DNA from: Lewinella sp. W8
Lineage (GTDB): Bacteria > Bacteroidota > Bacteroidia > Chitinophagales > Saprospiraceae
DNA length: 64,000 bases
Assembly: GCF_004375085.3 (NCBI RefSeq)
Contig: NZ_SNAQ03000017.1
Coordinates: forward strand, 95,093 to 159,092
Direction: 5' to 3'
The position numbers were made by a program, and so were the translations under genes. Of this stretch, positions 34,757 to 43,981 are shown one piece after another (positions within the stretch are counted from its first letter, which is position 1; each line of letters starts with the position of its first letter). The notes beneath the pieces were generated by a model. That model made no database searches. It was not told the DNA's origin and saw only the letters and a list, made by a program, of their open reading frames with translations.

Positions 34757-36064
34757 TTAGTACTTGATCGAAATGGTGTAGCTATCGTCGTTGCTGTTAG
34801 CCACGAAATTGATCTCGTCGATCCGAATCAGGTAAGTCCGGTCACCACGACGTACGGCATATACGTCGCCTTCTTGCATAGGTTCGGTTACAATTTCGGA
34901 AGCGCTGGTATCGCCGTCGGCATCCGGGAAGTTATCACTTCCCGTGGGGGCTGCGCCACCGTCGAACAGGCTCTCGATTTCGCTGGTCAAGACCACGTCA
35001 TCGTAGGTGACTCCGTCACCAAGAGTAGAAAGGTCTACCGTGCGGATCACGGCATCGTTGGTGGCACTGATCTGCGTACGCCAGTTTTCACCGGCCATAT
35101 TCAGGTCGATACCTTCGTCTTCGATTTCGGCTTCGGTACTATTGAACGCAACGGCCGTTCCCGTATCGAGGTCAAGTCCCCCATTACCACTGCCACTGGC
35201 GTTGAAGAAAATCCCGTTGGCGTCAAAGGTCAGGTCGGTAGCGGGCGTAATGAAGGTGATCACCAGATCGGCAAACCCAACATTTCCCTGGTCGTCGGCC
35301 ACCTCAAAGGTGTAAGTCGTGGAACCTTCCATTGCCCCCGGAGAGTCAATGGTGATGTCGAAGGTTACTCCGGTGCTTTCCTCCGGCAGTAGCGTCAGGG
35401 GGTTCAGTGCCGTAAAGGCACCTCCGTTGAACGTCAGTCGGCTGGCGTCAACGATGGTGCCGCCTTCGAGGATGGTTAGGGTCTCCAGCGGATTGGCCGT
35501 ATCGTCCAGCGTTACGCGGGCGGTGAAGGTGGGGTTAAGGGTAGACACCGTATCACCGGAGGTTACGAAGCCAGCTTCGTCTACCAGGGTTACCATCGGC
35601 AGCTGCTGGGTGTAGGTGATGGTGACGGAAGTGGTCGCCACTTCGTTATTAGTATCCGTTAAGCGGAAGGTGAATTCCACGGGGCCAGGCTGCGTATTAG
35701 AGGGCGTGATGGTGACTTCGTAGATGAAGCCATTCTGATCGCCGGAAGCGATGGCAATGGGATTATTGGAAGTTTGGCCACTGTTGAAGGTCAGCTGGCT
35801 GAAGGGGATGGTCAGTCCGTCTTCCTGGATAACCAGGTCACGTAGGGGGGCATCGCCGTCTTCACCGCTGATGCTTACCCGGAAGGATGGATTGCTGAGT
35901 GGAAGTTCCTGGTTGAAACTCACCAGGTCGGGGCCACTGTTCAGGGTAATGGTGGGGGGAAGGGTTACTCCGCCACCACCGGGCGTGTCCTCTTCACATC
36001 CGGAAGAGAAAATGACGAGGGCGAAAGCCATTACTACGAGGCTAATTCGGGTTAAAAGACGCAT
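34757..36064 (-). CDS. Lipoprotein with repeated immunoglobulin-like domains
   Basis: 435 residues from the ATG at 36064, which gives a lipoprotein signal (MRLLTRISLVVMAFALVIFSSGC); the frame starts at 36124. Mature protein: a Gly-rich linker after the Cys, then three beta-sandwich repeats of about 105 residues that share F..SISGEDGDAPLRDLVIQEDG, FTARVTLDDTANPLETLTILEGG, SRLTFNGG and TYTFEVADDQGNVGFADLVITF, and a C-terminal part (YAVRRGDRTYLIRIDEINF). Acidic, probably surface or periplasmic. No family name recognised. TACCTTTT about 20 bases upstream of the ATG resembles a -7 box. A strong terminator follows. Confidence 0.75.
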   Translation of the reverse strand: MRLLTRISLVVMAFALVIFSSGCEEDTPGGGGVTLPPTITLNSGPDLVSFNQELPLSNPSFRVSISGEDGDAPLRDLVIQEDGLTIPFSQLTFNSGQTSNNPIAIASGDQNGFIYEVTITPSNTQPGPVEFTFRLTDTNNEVATTSVTITYTQQLPMVTLVDEAGFVTSGDTVSTLNPTFTARVTLDDTANPLETLTILEGGTIVDASRLTFNGGAFTALNPLTLLPEESTGVTFDITIDSPGAMEGSTTYTFEVADDQGNVGFADLVITFITPATDLTFDANGIFFNASGSGNGGLDLDTGTAVAFNSTEAEIEDEGIDLNMAGENWRTQISATNDAVIRTVDLSTLGDGVTYDDVVLTSEIESLFDGGAAPTGSDNFPDADGDTSASEIVTEPMQEGDVYAVRRGDRTYLIRIDEINFVANSNDDSYTISIKY

Positions 36065-36210
36065 AAAGTTGGTTTTTTGAGAAAAGGTAGATTGATTGAT
36101 ACCGTATCGTGTAGACCACCGCAACGGCTATTCAATAATTACTGCCAAGATAACGGGGATTCCCCGTCGATGACGAATATTGGGACGTAACTCCGTCGAT
36201 TCGGTAACAA

Positions 36211-36245
36211 ATAAAAAGCCACGTCCTCGCTTAGGAGAACGTGGC
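36211..36245 (-). terminator. Intrinsic terminator after the AT-hook protein gene
   Basis: GCCACGT (36218-36224) pairs with ACGTGGC (36239-36245); the loop contains a further TCCT/AGGA pairing, and TTTTTAT follows on the minus strand. Confidence 0.88.
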
Positions 36246-36269
36246 AAAAGCGTTTTGAGTGTGTATGTT

Positions 36270-37052
36270 TTACTTTGCGGCCTTGGCAGCTTGACGATAG
36301 GCCTCCATCTTCTCCGGAGTGGCGTTACGGTAGCGCGGGCCACACTTGGCCAGAATTTCCGCCATCTTCGTGTTAGAAAGGGCCGCAACCTTCGCGGGGG
36401 TATTCACACCAGCAGCTTCGAAGTTCTTCGCCAACGCGGGACCAAAGCCATCAATGGCCTGTAGGGGGCTGGCGGGAGCTTTGGGCTTGGCCGGACGACC
36501 CGCCCGCTTCTTGGCGGGAGCTTTGGGCTTCGCAGCGCCAGTCTTGGCAGCAGTACTTTTGGCAGCAGTACTCTTAGGACGGCCCGGACCACGCTTAGCC
36601 GCGGTGCTCTTAGGACGACCGGGGCCACGCTTGGCTGCAGTTCCCTTCGGGCGGCCGGGACCTTTTTTAGCGGGAGCTTTTGCCGTTGCGGCATCCGCAG
36701 TTGCCGTTGCTTTGGGCGCTGCCGTTGCTTTGGGCGCTGCCGTTGCTTTGGGCGCTGCCGTTTTACGGGGACGTCCACGGCGGCCAGTAGTCTTTTTGGC
36801 CCCGGCCTTCGGGCCGGGCTTACGGCCGCGCCGCTTGGGAGCAGGCTTGGCTTCTTCCTTAAGGCTTTCAATTTCTGCCTTCAGACTATCAATTTTAGCG
36901 TGCAGGCTTTCAACCTCCGCACGAGAAGCAGCTAATTTTTTTCTCAGCTTTTTCTTTTGCTTTTTAACGTCAGCCGTATTAGCAACAAATGCCTCCTGGG
37001 CAGCATCGAATCGATTGATTAATGCCTTTAATTCTTTTTTCAGATTAGCCAT
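36270..37052 (-). CDS. Coiled-coil, AT-hook and helix-hairpin-helix DNA-binding protein
   Basis: 260 residues. Residues 1-68: coiled coil (KKELKALINRFDAAQEAF, SRAEVESLHAKIDSLKAEIESLKEE). Residues 70-190: Ala/Lys/Pro-rich tail of histone H1 type with at least six AT-hook-like cores (GRKPGPK, GRRGRPRK, GPGRPKG, two KRGPGRPKS, AGRPAKPK) and three APKATA repeats. Residues 195-260: a compact domain (LQAIDGFGPALAKNFEAAGVNTPAKVAAL, then RYRNATPEKMEAYRQAAKAAK) resembling the HhH domain of DUF4332/FEN1-like proteins. Probably a nucleoid-associated protein oligomerised by the coiled coil. Own terminator downstream, so likely monocistronic. Confidence 0.75.
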   Translation of the reverse strand: MANLKKELKALINRFDAAQEAFVANTADVKKQKKKLRKKLAASRAEVESLHAKIDSLKAEIESLKEEAKPAPKRRGRKPGPKAGAKKTTGRRGRPRKTAAPKATAAPKATAAPKATATADAATAKAPAKKGPGRPKGTAAKRGPGRPKSTAAKRGPGRPKSTAAKSTAAKTGAAKPKAPAKKRAGRPAKPKAPASPLQAIDGFGPALAKNFEAAGVNTPAKVAALSNTKMAEILAKCGPRYRNATPEKMEAYRQAAKAAK

Positions 37053-37328
37053 ATAAACGTTTTGAGTCGACTATACTATTTCCACAGATACCATTGCAAG
37101 TCAACGTCCTTCTACTGGAGAAACGGTGGAAAATTCTAGCCTTTAAATCAATTGAAAAAAATGCAGTTTGTAAGGAATAACAAGGTGAAGGACTCTGAGG
37201 GATATAGTATGTATTTCTATCGCAAATATAGTTGTTACGGTTAACAACCGTCTTTTGGTATATTTAATAAGAACATTTTTAGCGAATAATAATGCGACGG
37301 GACCCTCCCAACAATACATTCACGCTAA

Positions 37329-38213
37329 TTAATGATTACGCCGGTCTTCTCCCCAGTTCAATTTACTCCTGAGGGTATCCATAAAATTGACGTCGGGTAA
37401 ATTCACCAAATGAATATCGAAATCATTCTTCCGTACGGCCAACTGATGGACCGAGGTAATGGTCTCAAATCTGGAATCTAAAGTGCAGAGGAAATTCTCG
37501 GCCCGGCCTTCAATTTCAAAACTGACAACGGAGTCGTCGCTGATGACGATCGGGCGCACATTGAGGTTATGGGGAGCCACGGGCGTAACCACGAAGTTTC
37601 CGCTATTCGGAAAAATTATGGGGCCGCCACAACTCAGACTATATCCCGTAGACCCGGTGGGCGTCGCGACAATAATGCCGTCCGCCCAGTAGCTGTTCAG
37701 GTAAGCACCATTGATGTAGGTATGAATGGTGATCATGGAGGAGGTATCCCGCTTGAGCAGCGTACAATCGTTCAATGCGTAGGGGGTCTCGCCAAAAATT
37801 GGCAAATTACTTTCCAAATACAACATCCCCCGCTTTTCCGTAACGAAGCGTCCCTTCGCCAACAGTTGAATGGCGTGCTGCAATTTGGTTTTTTCCACCC
37901 TGGCCAAAAAACCCAAGCGGCCCAGGTTAATGCCCAATATGGGAACCCCCGAGTCCCGCACCAGCGTCATGGCCTTCAATATGGTTCCATCGCCCCCAAG
38001 GGTAATCACCATATCAAATTTCTTAATCTTGAAATCAATGTGGCTTTCAAAAGACCCTACGTCGCGGGCAAACGTCACGCGTCCGCGAATCTGTTCCAGG
38101 TACGGACCATAAACATAAATTGAAAATTGCTCGGCGGCCATTAAGTCGAAAAGCGTCTGGACGTAGGGAATGTCCTTGTCTTTGAGAACCTGACTGTAAA
38201 TGACTACCTGCAT
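37329..38213 (-). CDS. nadK: NAD kinase
   Basis: 294 residues; phosphorylates NAD to NADP in the cytoplasm. GGDG motif in MVITLGGDGTILKAMTLVRDSGVPILGINLGRLGFLA, NE/D-type motif in YALNDCTLLKRD, and the glycine-rich TPTGSTGYSLSCGGPI (conserved C-terminal NAD-binding motif). The Bacteroidota-type N-terminus (VVIYSQVLKDKDIPYVQTLFDLM) is complete. Lies seven bases after the Omp85-like gene on the same strand, so they are co-transcribed. Confidence 0.96.
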   Translation of the reverse strand: MQVVIYSQVLKDKDIPYVQTLFDLMAAEQFSIYVYGPYLEQIRGRVTFARDVGSFESHIDFKIKKFDMVITLGGDGTILKAMTLVRDSGVPILGINLGRLGFLARVEKTKLQHAIQLLAKGRFVTEKRGMLYLESNLPIFGETPYALNDCTLLKRDTSSMITIHTYINGAYLNSYWADGIIVATPTGSTGYSLSCGGPIIFPNSGNFVVTPVAPHNLNVRPIVISDDSVVSFEIEGRAENFLCTLDSRFETITSVHQLAVRKNDFDIHLVNLPDVNFMDTLRSKLNWGEDRRNH

Positions 38214-38220
38214 AAGCGAA

Positions 38221-39762
38221 TCAGAAGTTTAGATTCAAAGCTAAGAAAACTCCGTCTTCTCCCAGGTGATTACGGTTATACTGGATACTCCCCACCATAT
38301 CGTAGTAGAGGACGATATCCAGTCCGAGACTGGCGCCGGTCAACAAGCGGTTATTCAGTTGGTTGGTCTCATCAATGAAGGGGGCATTAGCCCAACCCTG
38401 GTTAAACTGAAAGGCCACCAGCAAACGGAACGGAATATATCTAAAGGCCGGAATAAAGGCCAGCTTTCCCAAATCCAGTCGGGTTTTAATCAGCTCCCGC
38501 CGGATACCCGCCCGCCAGATGGCCATATCCAGGCCATCTACCACGTAAAACTGATACCCCACGATTCCGTTGTTACCAAACCCAATGGCGCGGTTCTCCA
38601 AAAAAGGTTGCTGGCTGCGAATAAAACTGTATTTCCCCGCCAAACCAACGTTGATGGAATACTTGTCGCTTAGCCCCCAGAATTTTCGGTAGGTAAACCC
38701 TGCGGTCAGTCCCGACCGTTCGTTGGTAATACCTAATCCCTCCTTAAAAAGTGTTCCTTCGATATAATATCCGTCCCAGGGATAGTTCCGGACGTCCCGC
38801 CGGTCATTCAGGTAAGTATACCCAATCCGAAAAAACCGCTGACTCGATCTGCCCTGACCGAAAAATTCCGGATTGAGCACCTGAGCAATCGTATCCGCGA
38901 TTCTTTCGTTGCGGTATCCAAGCGAGAGCTCGTGAGATACATATATTTTTTTTCGGTAGATACCACGTAAGTCAATGGTGGTATTGCGGTAAACAAAATT
39001 ATCCTCGTCTAAATAGAAGAGCTGATCATTGAATTGGGTCGCGTAATTTTGTTCCCGTCGTTGACGAAAATTAAAATCGATGTTCACCCCGATGCTTCCC
39101 GCCCGGTTCAGGTAGGGTAAGCGATATCCCGCTTCGTATTCCCGGGTATAGCCGGTGGTGTACCCCAATTTGAGCCGGTCCCGACGGCCGGAAAAATTAT
39201 AGTACGTGAGCTTGGCCCCGATATTTACCCGGTCTAGTGAGCGGTTCTGCTCCGTCCACCATACGTTGAAATTCCGGTCGGCGAGGGAAAATACCGGTAC
39301 TGGATACAAATACCAGGTTTCACGAGTTTTCAGGGTGAAAATCTCCTGTCCGCGGACCAGTAGGGAATCAGAATTACTGATATCAACGCTAACGAACAGC
39401 CCCGTATTCATCAGGGCATTGTAGGTTCTGGCTACGGTGGTTTCCAGGTCCTTTCGGGCAATTACGTCTCCGCGGCCGAAGGTCATCTCCCGGAAGATCA
39501 CCGACGAGCGCGTCCGTTTGTGGCCGAGAAGAATAACGTCCGCCACCAGGATGCTGTCGGGAGAAATTTCCGGGGATGGCTGGGTCAGCAGGTTCTGGAT
39601 TGCGCGCATGTAGGCCTCCTCGCTTTCCTGGATACTTCCCCGGGGGGCAGGTTCTTCTGCCGGGGCAACCAACAGAGAGTCATTGACGACTGCTGGATCC
39701 TGACCCACCAAAGGTTGCAGCAAGCTTAACAGGAATAGCCACGTAATGATCCATTTACTCAT
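38221..39762 (-). CDS. Omp85/BamA-superfamily outer-membrane protein with one POTRA domain
   Basis: 513 residues. Signal peptide (MSKWIITWLFLLSLLQPLVGQ), a linker, one POTRA-like domain (residues 70-150: DSILVADVILLGHKRTRSSVIFREMTFGRGDVI, LETTVARTYNALMNTGLFVSVDI), then a 16-strand-type barrel (surface-antigen family) ending LGEDGVFLALNLNF with terminal Phe. Classical BamA has five POTRA domains; this shorter form could secrete or insert a specific cargo, or insert lipids. Cargo unknown. Adjacent to nadK by 7 bp. Confidence 0.82.
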   Translation of the reverse strand: MSKWIITWLFLLSLLQPLVGQDPAVVNDSLLVAPAEEPAPRGSIQESEEAYMRAIQNLLTQPSPEISPDSILVADVILLGHKRTRSSVIFREMTFGRGDVIARKDLETTVARTYNALMNTGLFVSVDISNSDSLLVRGQEIFTLKTRETWYLYPVPVFSLADRNFNVWWTEQNRSLDRVNIGAKLTYYNFSGRRDRLKLGYTTGYTREYEAGYRLPYLNRAGSIGVNIDFNFRQRREQNYATQFNDQLFYLDEDNFVYRNTTIDLRGIYRKKIYVSHELSLGYRNERIADTIAQVLNPEFFGQGRSSQRFFRIGYTYLNDRRDVRNYPWDGYYIEGTLFKEGLGITNERSGLTAGFTYRKFWGLSDKYSINVGLAGKYSFIRSQQPFLENRAIGFGNNGIVGYQFYVVDGLDMAIWRAGIRRELIKTRLDLGKLAFIPAFRYIPFRLLVAFQFNQGWANAPFIDETNQLNNRLLTGASLGLDIVLYYDMVGSIQYNRNHLGEDGVFLALNLNF

Positions 39763-39792
39763 CCGAAACCCAATAACGGTAATTCCCCCGGA

Positions 39793-40683
39793 TTACTTGC
39801 GTCTGCTGAGAAATACTCCTATCAGGATTAAGACAATCGCCGGGATTTGTGCAGCGGCCAGCCCTTCGCCGTCCAGCAGACCCCACACCAGGGCCACCAG
39901 GGGGATGAGGTAGCTCACCGTACTGGCAAACACCGCCCCCGTGCGCTGGACCATCTTAAAGAAGATGATACTCGCCAGGACGGTACTGAAAATCGCCAGC
40001 GTGGCCACGTAACCTAGCGCCCACCAGCCCGTGGCTCCTTCACTGCCCGCACGCTGCACCACGGCACCTGCGGTGAGCGCCCAAATAAGTGCCGGCAGCC
40101 CCACCAGAAAAAAACTGGTCACGGTGATCGTGAGGGAAGAAGTATTTTTAAAGTTTGTGGCCACGATGTTGGAGCTCGTGGCGTAGCAAAAACACGCCAG
40201 CACAATAAAACCCGCGTAGCCCAACTGCGTAGTTTGCCCCACATCACCCGGCGCGGCATAGGCCAGGACAACCGCCCCCACAAGGCCGAGCAGTACTCCC
40301 AGCAACTGTCGCTGCCCAACCGAACGGTTCGCAAAAAACAGCCAGGCCACGATAAAGGTGCACAGCGGCGTCAGACCACTGAGCATACCCGTCAAACTAC
40401 TGCTCAATTTAGTCTGGGCAAAAGGGAAAAGAAAGGATGGTAAGCCCGTTCCCGTAATGCCCACCAGGATTAAAAGTGGGACGTCGGACCACTTAATTTT
40501 CCGCAGGTGGTGGATCGCCAGCGGAGCCAGCGCCAGCGCGGAAATGCCCAACCGCAGGGCGGCCACCTGCGCCGGAGAAAAGACCACTAAGCCCTTTTTG
40601 ATCAGAATGTAACTCGTCCCCCAGATCAGGCTTAAAACCAGAAGGGTGGTATAATCGACCAGAGAGGGGGAGCGCTGCTGCAT
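39793..40683 (-). CDS. EamA/DMT-superfamily transporter
   Basis: 296 residues from the ATG at 40683 (MQQRSPSLVDYTTLLVLSLIWGTSYILIKKGL, usual EamA start); the frame runs upstream to 40755. Ten hydrophobic segments in two EamA repeats, for example FSPAQVAALRLGISALALAPLAI, LGVLLGLVGAVVLAYA, ALGYVATLAIFSTVLASIIFF and VSYLIPLVALVWGLLDGE. A paralogue of the transporter at 17162. Metabolite export is likely; substrate unknown. Downstream end is 31 bp from the start of the Omp85 gene on the same strand. Confidence 0.88.
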   Translation of the reverse strand: MQQRSPSLVDYTTLLVLSLIWGTSYILIKKGLVVFSPAQVAALRLGISALALAPLAIHHLRKIKWSDVPLLILVGITGTGLPSFLFPFAQTKLSSSLTGMLSGLTPLCTFIVAWLFFANRSVGQRQLLGVLLGLVGAVVLAYAAPGDVGQTTQLGYAGFIVLACFCYATSSNIVATNFKNTSSLTITVTSFFLVGLPALIWALTAGAVVQRAGSEGATGWWALGYVATLAIFSTVLASIIFFKMVQRTGAVFASTVSYLIPLVALVWGLLDGEGLAAAQIPAIVLILIGVFLSRRK

Positions 40684-40813
40684 GGGGAACTTTAATGGCG
40701 GCGTAAGGTAAGGAACGTCAAAACCAAGTAGACAACTGCTGAAGCACGAACTCACCCCCCGGGTTTACCCAAGCAGTTGCCCTATTTTAGTGATCGCCAA
40801 TTTTGACATTTCC

Positions 40814-43800
40814 ATGCCAACCCGAATCCTCTCCTACCTGCTCCTCCCGTTGCTGATGCTTGGCTGTCAGGCACCGGAAAAGACCGTGGATTTTGCCGAA
40901 CTACCCGAAGCGGAGAAACGGCAACCATCGAATGCCCGGTCCTCCTTTTCCCTGCACGAAGGTCTTGGCCTGCAACTCTTCGCGGGCGAGCCCGACGTCA
41001 CCAATCCCACCAACATCGACGTTGACGAGCGGGGCCGGGTCTGGGTCTGTACGGCACAAAACTACCGTCGCTTCAACCATGACCATCCGGAGAAGGTCAA
41101 GGGCGATCAAATTCTCATTCTGGAAGACACCGACGGAGATGGACAACTGGACAACCGTAAAGTTTTTTATCAGGGTACTGACGTTAATGCGGCCCTGGGC
41201 ATCGCAAAATTGGGGGACAAAGTGTACGTGGCCGCCAGTCCCAGCGTACTCGTGTTCACCGACGCCGACGGAGACGACGTTCCGGAAAAAAAGGACACTC
41301 TTTTCACCGGCCTGGAGGGGGTTGACCACGATCACGGCGTACACGCCGTGGTGTTCGGCCCCGACGGTAAACTCTACTTCAACTTTGGCAACGAAGGCAA
41401 ACGCCTGCGCCATAAAGACGGCAGCATTGCCAGGGATAAACGGGGGAACCCCGTTGAAGAAGGAAAAACCTTCCGCCAGGGAATGGTCTTCCGGTGCGCG
41501 GCCGATGGTACCGACCTGGAAATCCTGGGACACAACTTCCGCAACAATTTCGAAGTAGCCGTAGACGCCTACGGTCGGATGTGGCAGAGTGACAACGACG
41601 ATGACGGTAACGAAGGTACCCGCATCAATTTTGTCATGGATTACGGCAACTACGGCTTTCAGGACGAAATTACCGGTGCCGGCTGGCGACAGCCACGGGT
41701 AGGAATGCACGAAGAAATCCCCAAACGGCACTGGCACCTGAACGACCCCGGGGTCGTCCCCAATCTGCTCCAGACGGGTTCCGGCAGCCCTACCGGCATC
41801 CTGGTATACGAAGGCGACCAGTTGCCGGAAATTTTTCGGGGCCAGATGATCCACTGTGAGCCAGGGCATAACGTCGTACGTTCCTATCCCGTCGCCGCCA
41901 GTGGAGCGGGATTTTCCGCAAGCGTGGAGCCCCTGATGACGAGCCAGGATGAATGGTTTCGCCCCAGCGACGTTTGTGCGGCCCCCGATGGCTCCCTGAT
42001 CGTTGCCGACTGGTACGACGCCGGGGTCGGTGGCCACCTGATGGCCGACATTGAGCGTGGTCGTATCTACCGCCTCCACGCCGCTGGGGAGGAAGCCTAC
42101 ACCACTACCCCACCCGATTGGGACGCCCCCCAGCAGCTACTTCGGGCCTTAGCCCACGTCAACCAGGCGACCCGTTACCTGGCCTTCCAACGTTTACTGG
42201 AACATCCGGAGGGAGAAACGCTCCTCCGGGAAGCGACGAACGATGCCGGTCTGGACGACCGCCTCCGCGCCCGTGCTGCCTGGTGCCTGCTGGCACGCAA
42301 GGGCGACGCACAGCAGGTGATCAAGACCCTGCTTGCCTCCAATCGCGAGCGACTTCAGGAGACGGCCATTCGCATGGCACGGCAATATCCGGGTCCGGAC
42401 AACCGCAATCTTTACACCGTTACCGCTTTTGCCAGCACTACGGACGCTCCGGCCCTATGGCGGGAAGCCGCCCTTAGTCTCCGCTTCCTGAAGGATCCGC
42501 TGGCCAACGAAATTTACGTGGCCCTGGCCAATAAGTATGACGGACAGGATCGCTGGTATCTGGAAGCATTGGGTATCGGTTCCGACCTCGATACCGATCA
42601 GCGTTTCAACGCTTGGCTGGCTACCGAGCCCGACCTGGAATCTCCACCGGCCCGACGGCTGGTCTGGCGCAGTCGTGCCGCCGCCGCCACGGACCTTTAT
42701 GGAGACTACATCGCCCAAAACGATGATCCCGCAGAACTGGCGGCCTTTTTCCGGGCCCTGCATTTTCATCCGGGAAATCGGACCAGTCCCATCCTGGAAC
42801 AGGCGATCTTCACCGAAAACCACCCCCGGAAGGATGAAGTGGTCCGCTATGCCCTCACCAGCCTCTCCTCCGAGGCCCTACGCCGCAGTCCCAGAATACA
42901 GCAGCGGCTGGCCGAGGTGATTCCCGACGTTCGCGGGACTGACGTCTGGACTATGCTCATTGAAAACGCCGCGCTGGACAGTGAGGTACCCGTGCTGCTG
43001 GATTCCGCCCTGATCTCGGCCGATAACAATTTCCAGGACAAGGCCGCGAAGATCGTCATCAAGGTAGCCGGAATTGACTACGTCAAAAATTATTTTGCCC
43101 GGGCCGACCCCATTCGCCAGGACCAACTCATACATCTGGCGCGCCACATGCAAACCGGAGAAACGGACACCTGGCTGCAGGAGCTGCGTACCGACACCAA
43201 CCTTCCCGAGGGCCTCCGTAAACGCGCTACCCGCAGCCTGGCCAACACCTGGAATGGAATGAAAAACCTCATGGACGAAGTGGTTGAGGGGAAACTTCCG
43301 GAGGAGGAGGCCGTATTCACCGCCCGCTTGCTCACCCAGTGCTGGCGCGGTGATCAGCGGATGAGGGCCATCGAATGGCTACGGGCCCGCTCGGGACAGG
43401 AGGCCGTAGACCTGGACGGGATGCTCGCCATGGCCGGTGACCTGGCCCGGGGAAAAGAAGTATTTGCGGAATATTGCGCCGCTTGCCATCAGGTTCGGGG
43501 CGAGGGGGTCCGTTTTGGACCGCATCTGGACAAGATCGGCGACAAGCTCGGCCGGGAAGGCCTGCTTAACGCCATTGCCTACCCCAGTCAGGGTATCGGT
43601 TTTGGCTACGAAGGTTTTGAAATGACGATGGCCGACGGTACCAAATACACGGGCTACGTTGAAAGTCAGACCGAAAATGAACTGTCCCTGCGGATGATGG
43701 GAGGCGTAACCAGGGAGCTGAACATTCGGGACATCAACAATAAGGAGCCCCTGGCCGAAAGCCTGATGACGGAGGGACTACACGAGATCATGAAGCCACA

Positions 43801-43867
43801 AGAACTAGCGGATTTGCTGACCTATCTGGAGTCTCTGACGGAACAGGCGCAGCTGTCCAGAAAGTAA
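40814..43867 (+). CDS. PVC-type heme-binding dehydrogenase lipoprotein (cytochrome c domain)
   Basis: 1017 residues from the ATG at 40814, which begins a lipoprotein signal (MPTRILSYLLLPLLMLGCQA); an upstream GTG at 40790 is less likely. Residues 40-400: a beta-propeller membrane-bound dehydrogenase domain (VDERGRVWVCTAQNYRR, DGDGQLDNRKVFY, HDHGVHAVVFGPDGKLYFNFGNEGK, PSDVCAAPDGSLIVADWYDAGVGG). Residues 430-840: HEAT-like helical repeats. C-terminus: cytochrome c with CAACH (about residue 890) and the heme-binding domain typical of planctomycete/verrucomicrobial dehydrogenases. Probably oxidises a sugar or alcohol outside the inner membrane. Monocistronic. Confidence 0.88.
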   Translation: MPTRILSYLLLPLLMLGCQAPEKTVDFAELPEAEKRQPSNARSSFSLHEGLGLQLFAGEPDVTNPTNIDVDERGRVWVCTAQNYRRFNHDHPEKVKGDQILILEDTDGDGQLDNRKVFYQGTDVNAALGIAKLGDKVYVAASPSVLVFTDADGDDVPEKKDTLFTGLEGVDHDHGVHAVVFGPDGKLYFNFGNEGKRLRHKDGSIARDKRGNPVEEGKTFRQGMVFRCAADGTDLEILGHNFRNNFEVAVDAYGRMWQSDNDDDGNEGTRINFVMDYGNYGFQDEITGAGWRQPRVGMHEEIPKRHWHLNDPGVVPNLLQTGSGSPTGILVYEGDQLPEIFRGQMIHCEPGHNVVRSYPVAASGAGFSASVEPLMTSQDEWFRPSDVCAAPDGSLIVADWYDAGVGGHLMADIERGRIYRLHAAGEEAYTTTPPDWDAPQQLLRALAHVNQATRYLAFQRLLEHPEGETLLREATNDAGLDDRLRARAAWCLLARKGDAQQVIKTLLASNRERLQETAIRMARQYPGPDNRNLYTVTAFASTTDAPALWREAALSLRFLKDPLANEIYVALANKYDGQDRWYLEALGIGSDLDTDQRFNAWLATEPDLESPPARRLVWRSRAAAATDLYGDYIAQNDDPAELAAFFRALHFHPGNRTSPILEQAIFTENHPRKDEVVRYALTSLSSEALRRSPRIQQRLAEVIPDVRGTDVWTMLIENAALDSEVPVLLDSALISADNNFQDKAAKIVIKVAGIDYVKNYFARADPIRQDQLIHLARHMQTGETDTWLQELRTDTNLPEGLRKRATRSLANTWNGMKNLMDEVVEGKLPEEEAVFTARLLTQCWRGDQRMRAIEWLRARSGQEAVDLDGMLAMAGDLARGKEVFAEYCAACHQVRGEGVRFGPHLDKIGDKLGREGLLNAIAYPSQGIGFGYEGFEMTMADGTKYTGYVESQTENELSLRMMGGVTRELNIRDINNKEPLAESLMTEGLHEIMKPQELADLLTYLESLTEQAQLSRK

Positions 43868-43981
43868 GCCGCTGCGGTTTCCTGGATTCTTCGCGGGCGT
43901 CCGTATACCCCGCGGATTCGTCTACCTCTTGCCTAAAGTTACGGGGACGGGGTGGCCAGTTTCTTAAGGCTCCGGCTCCAA

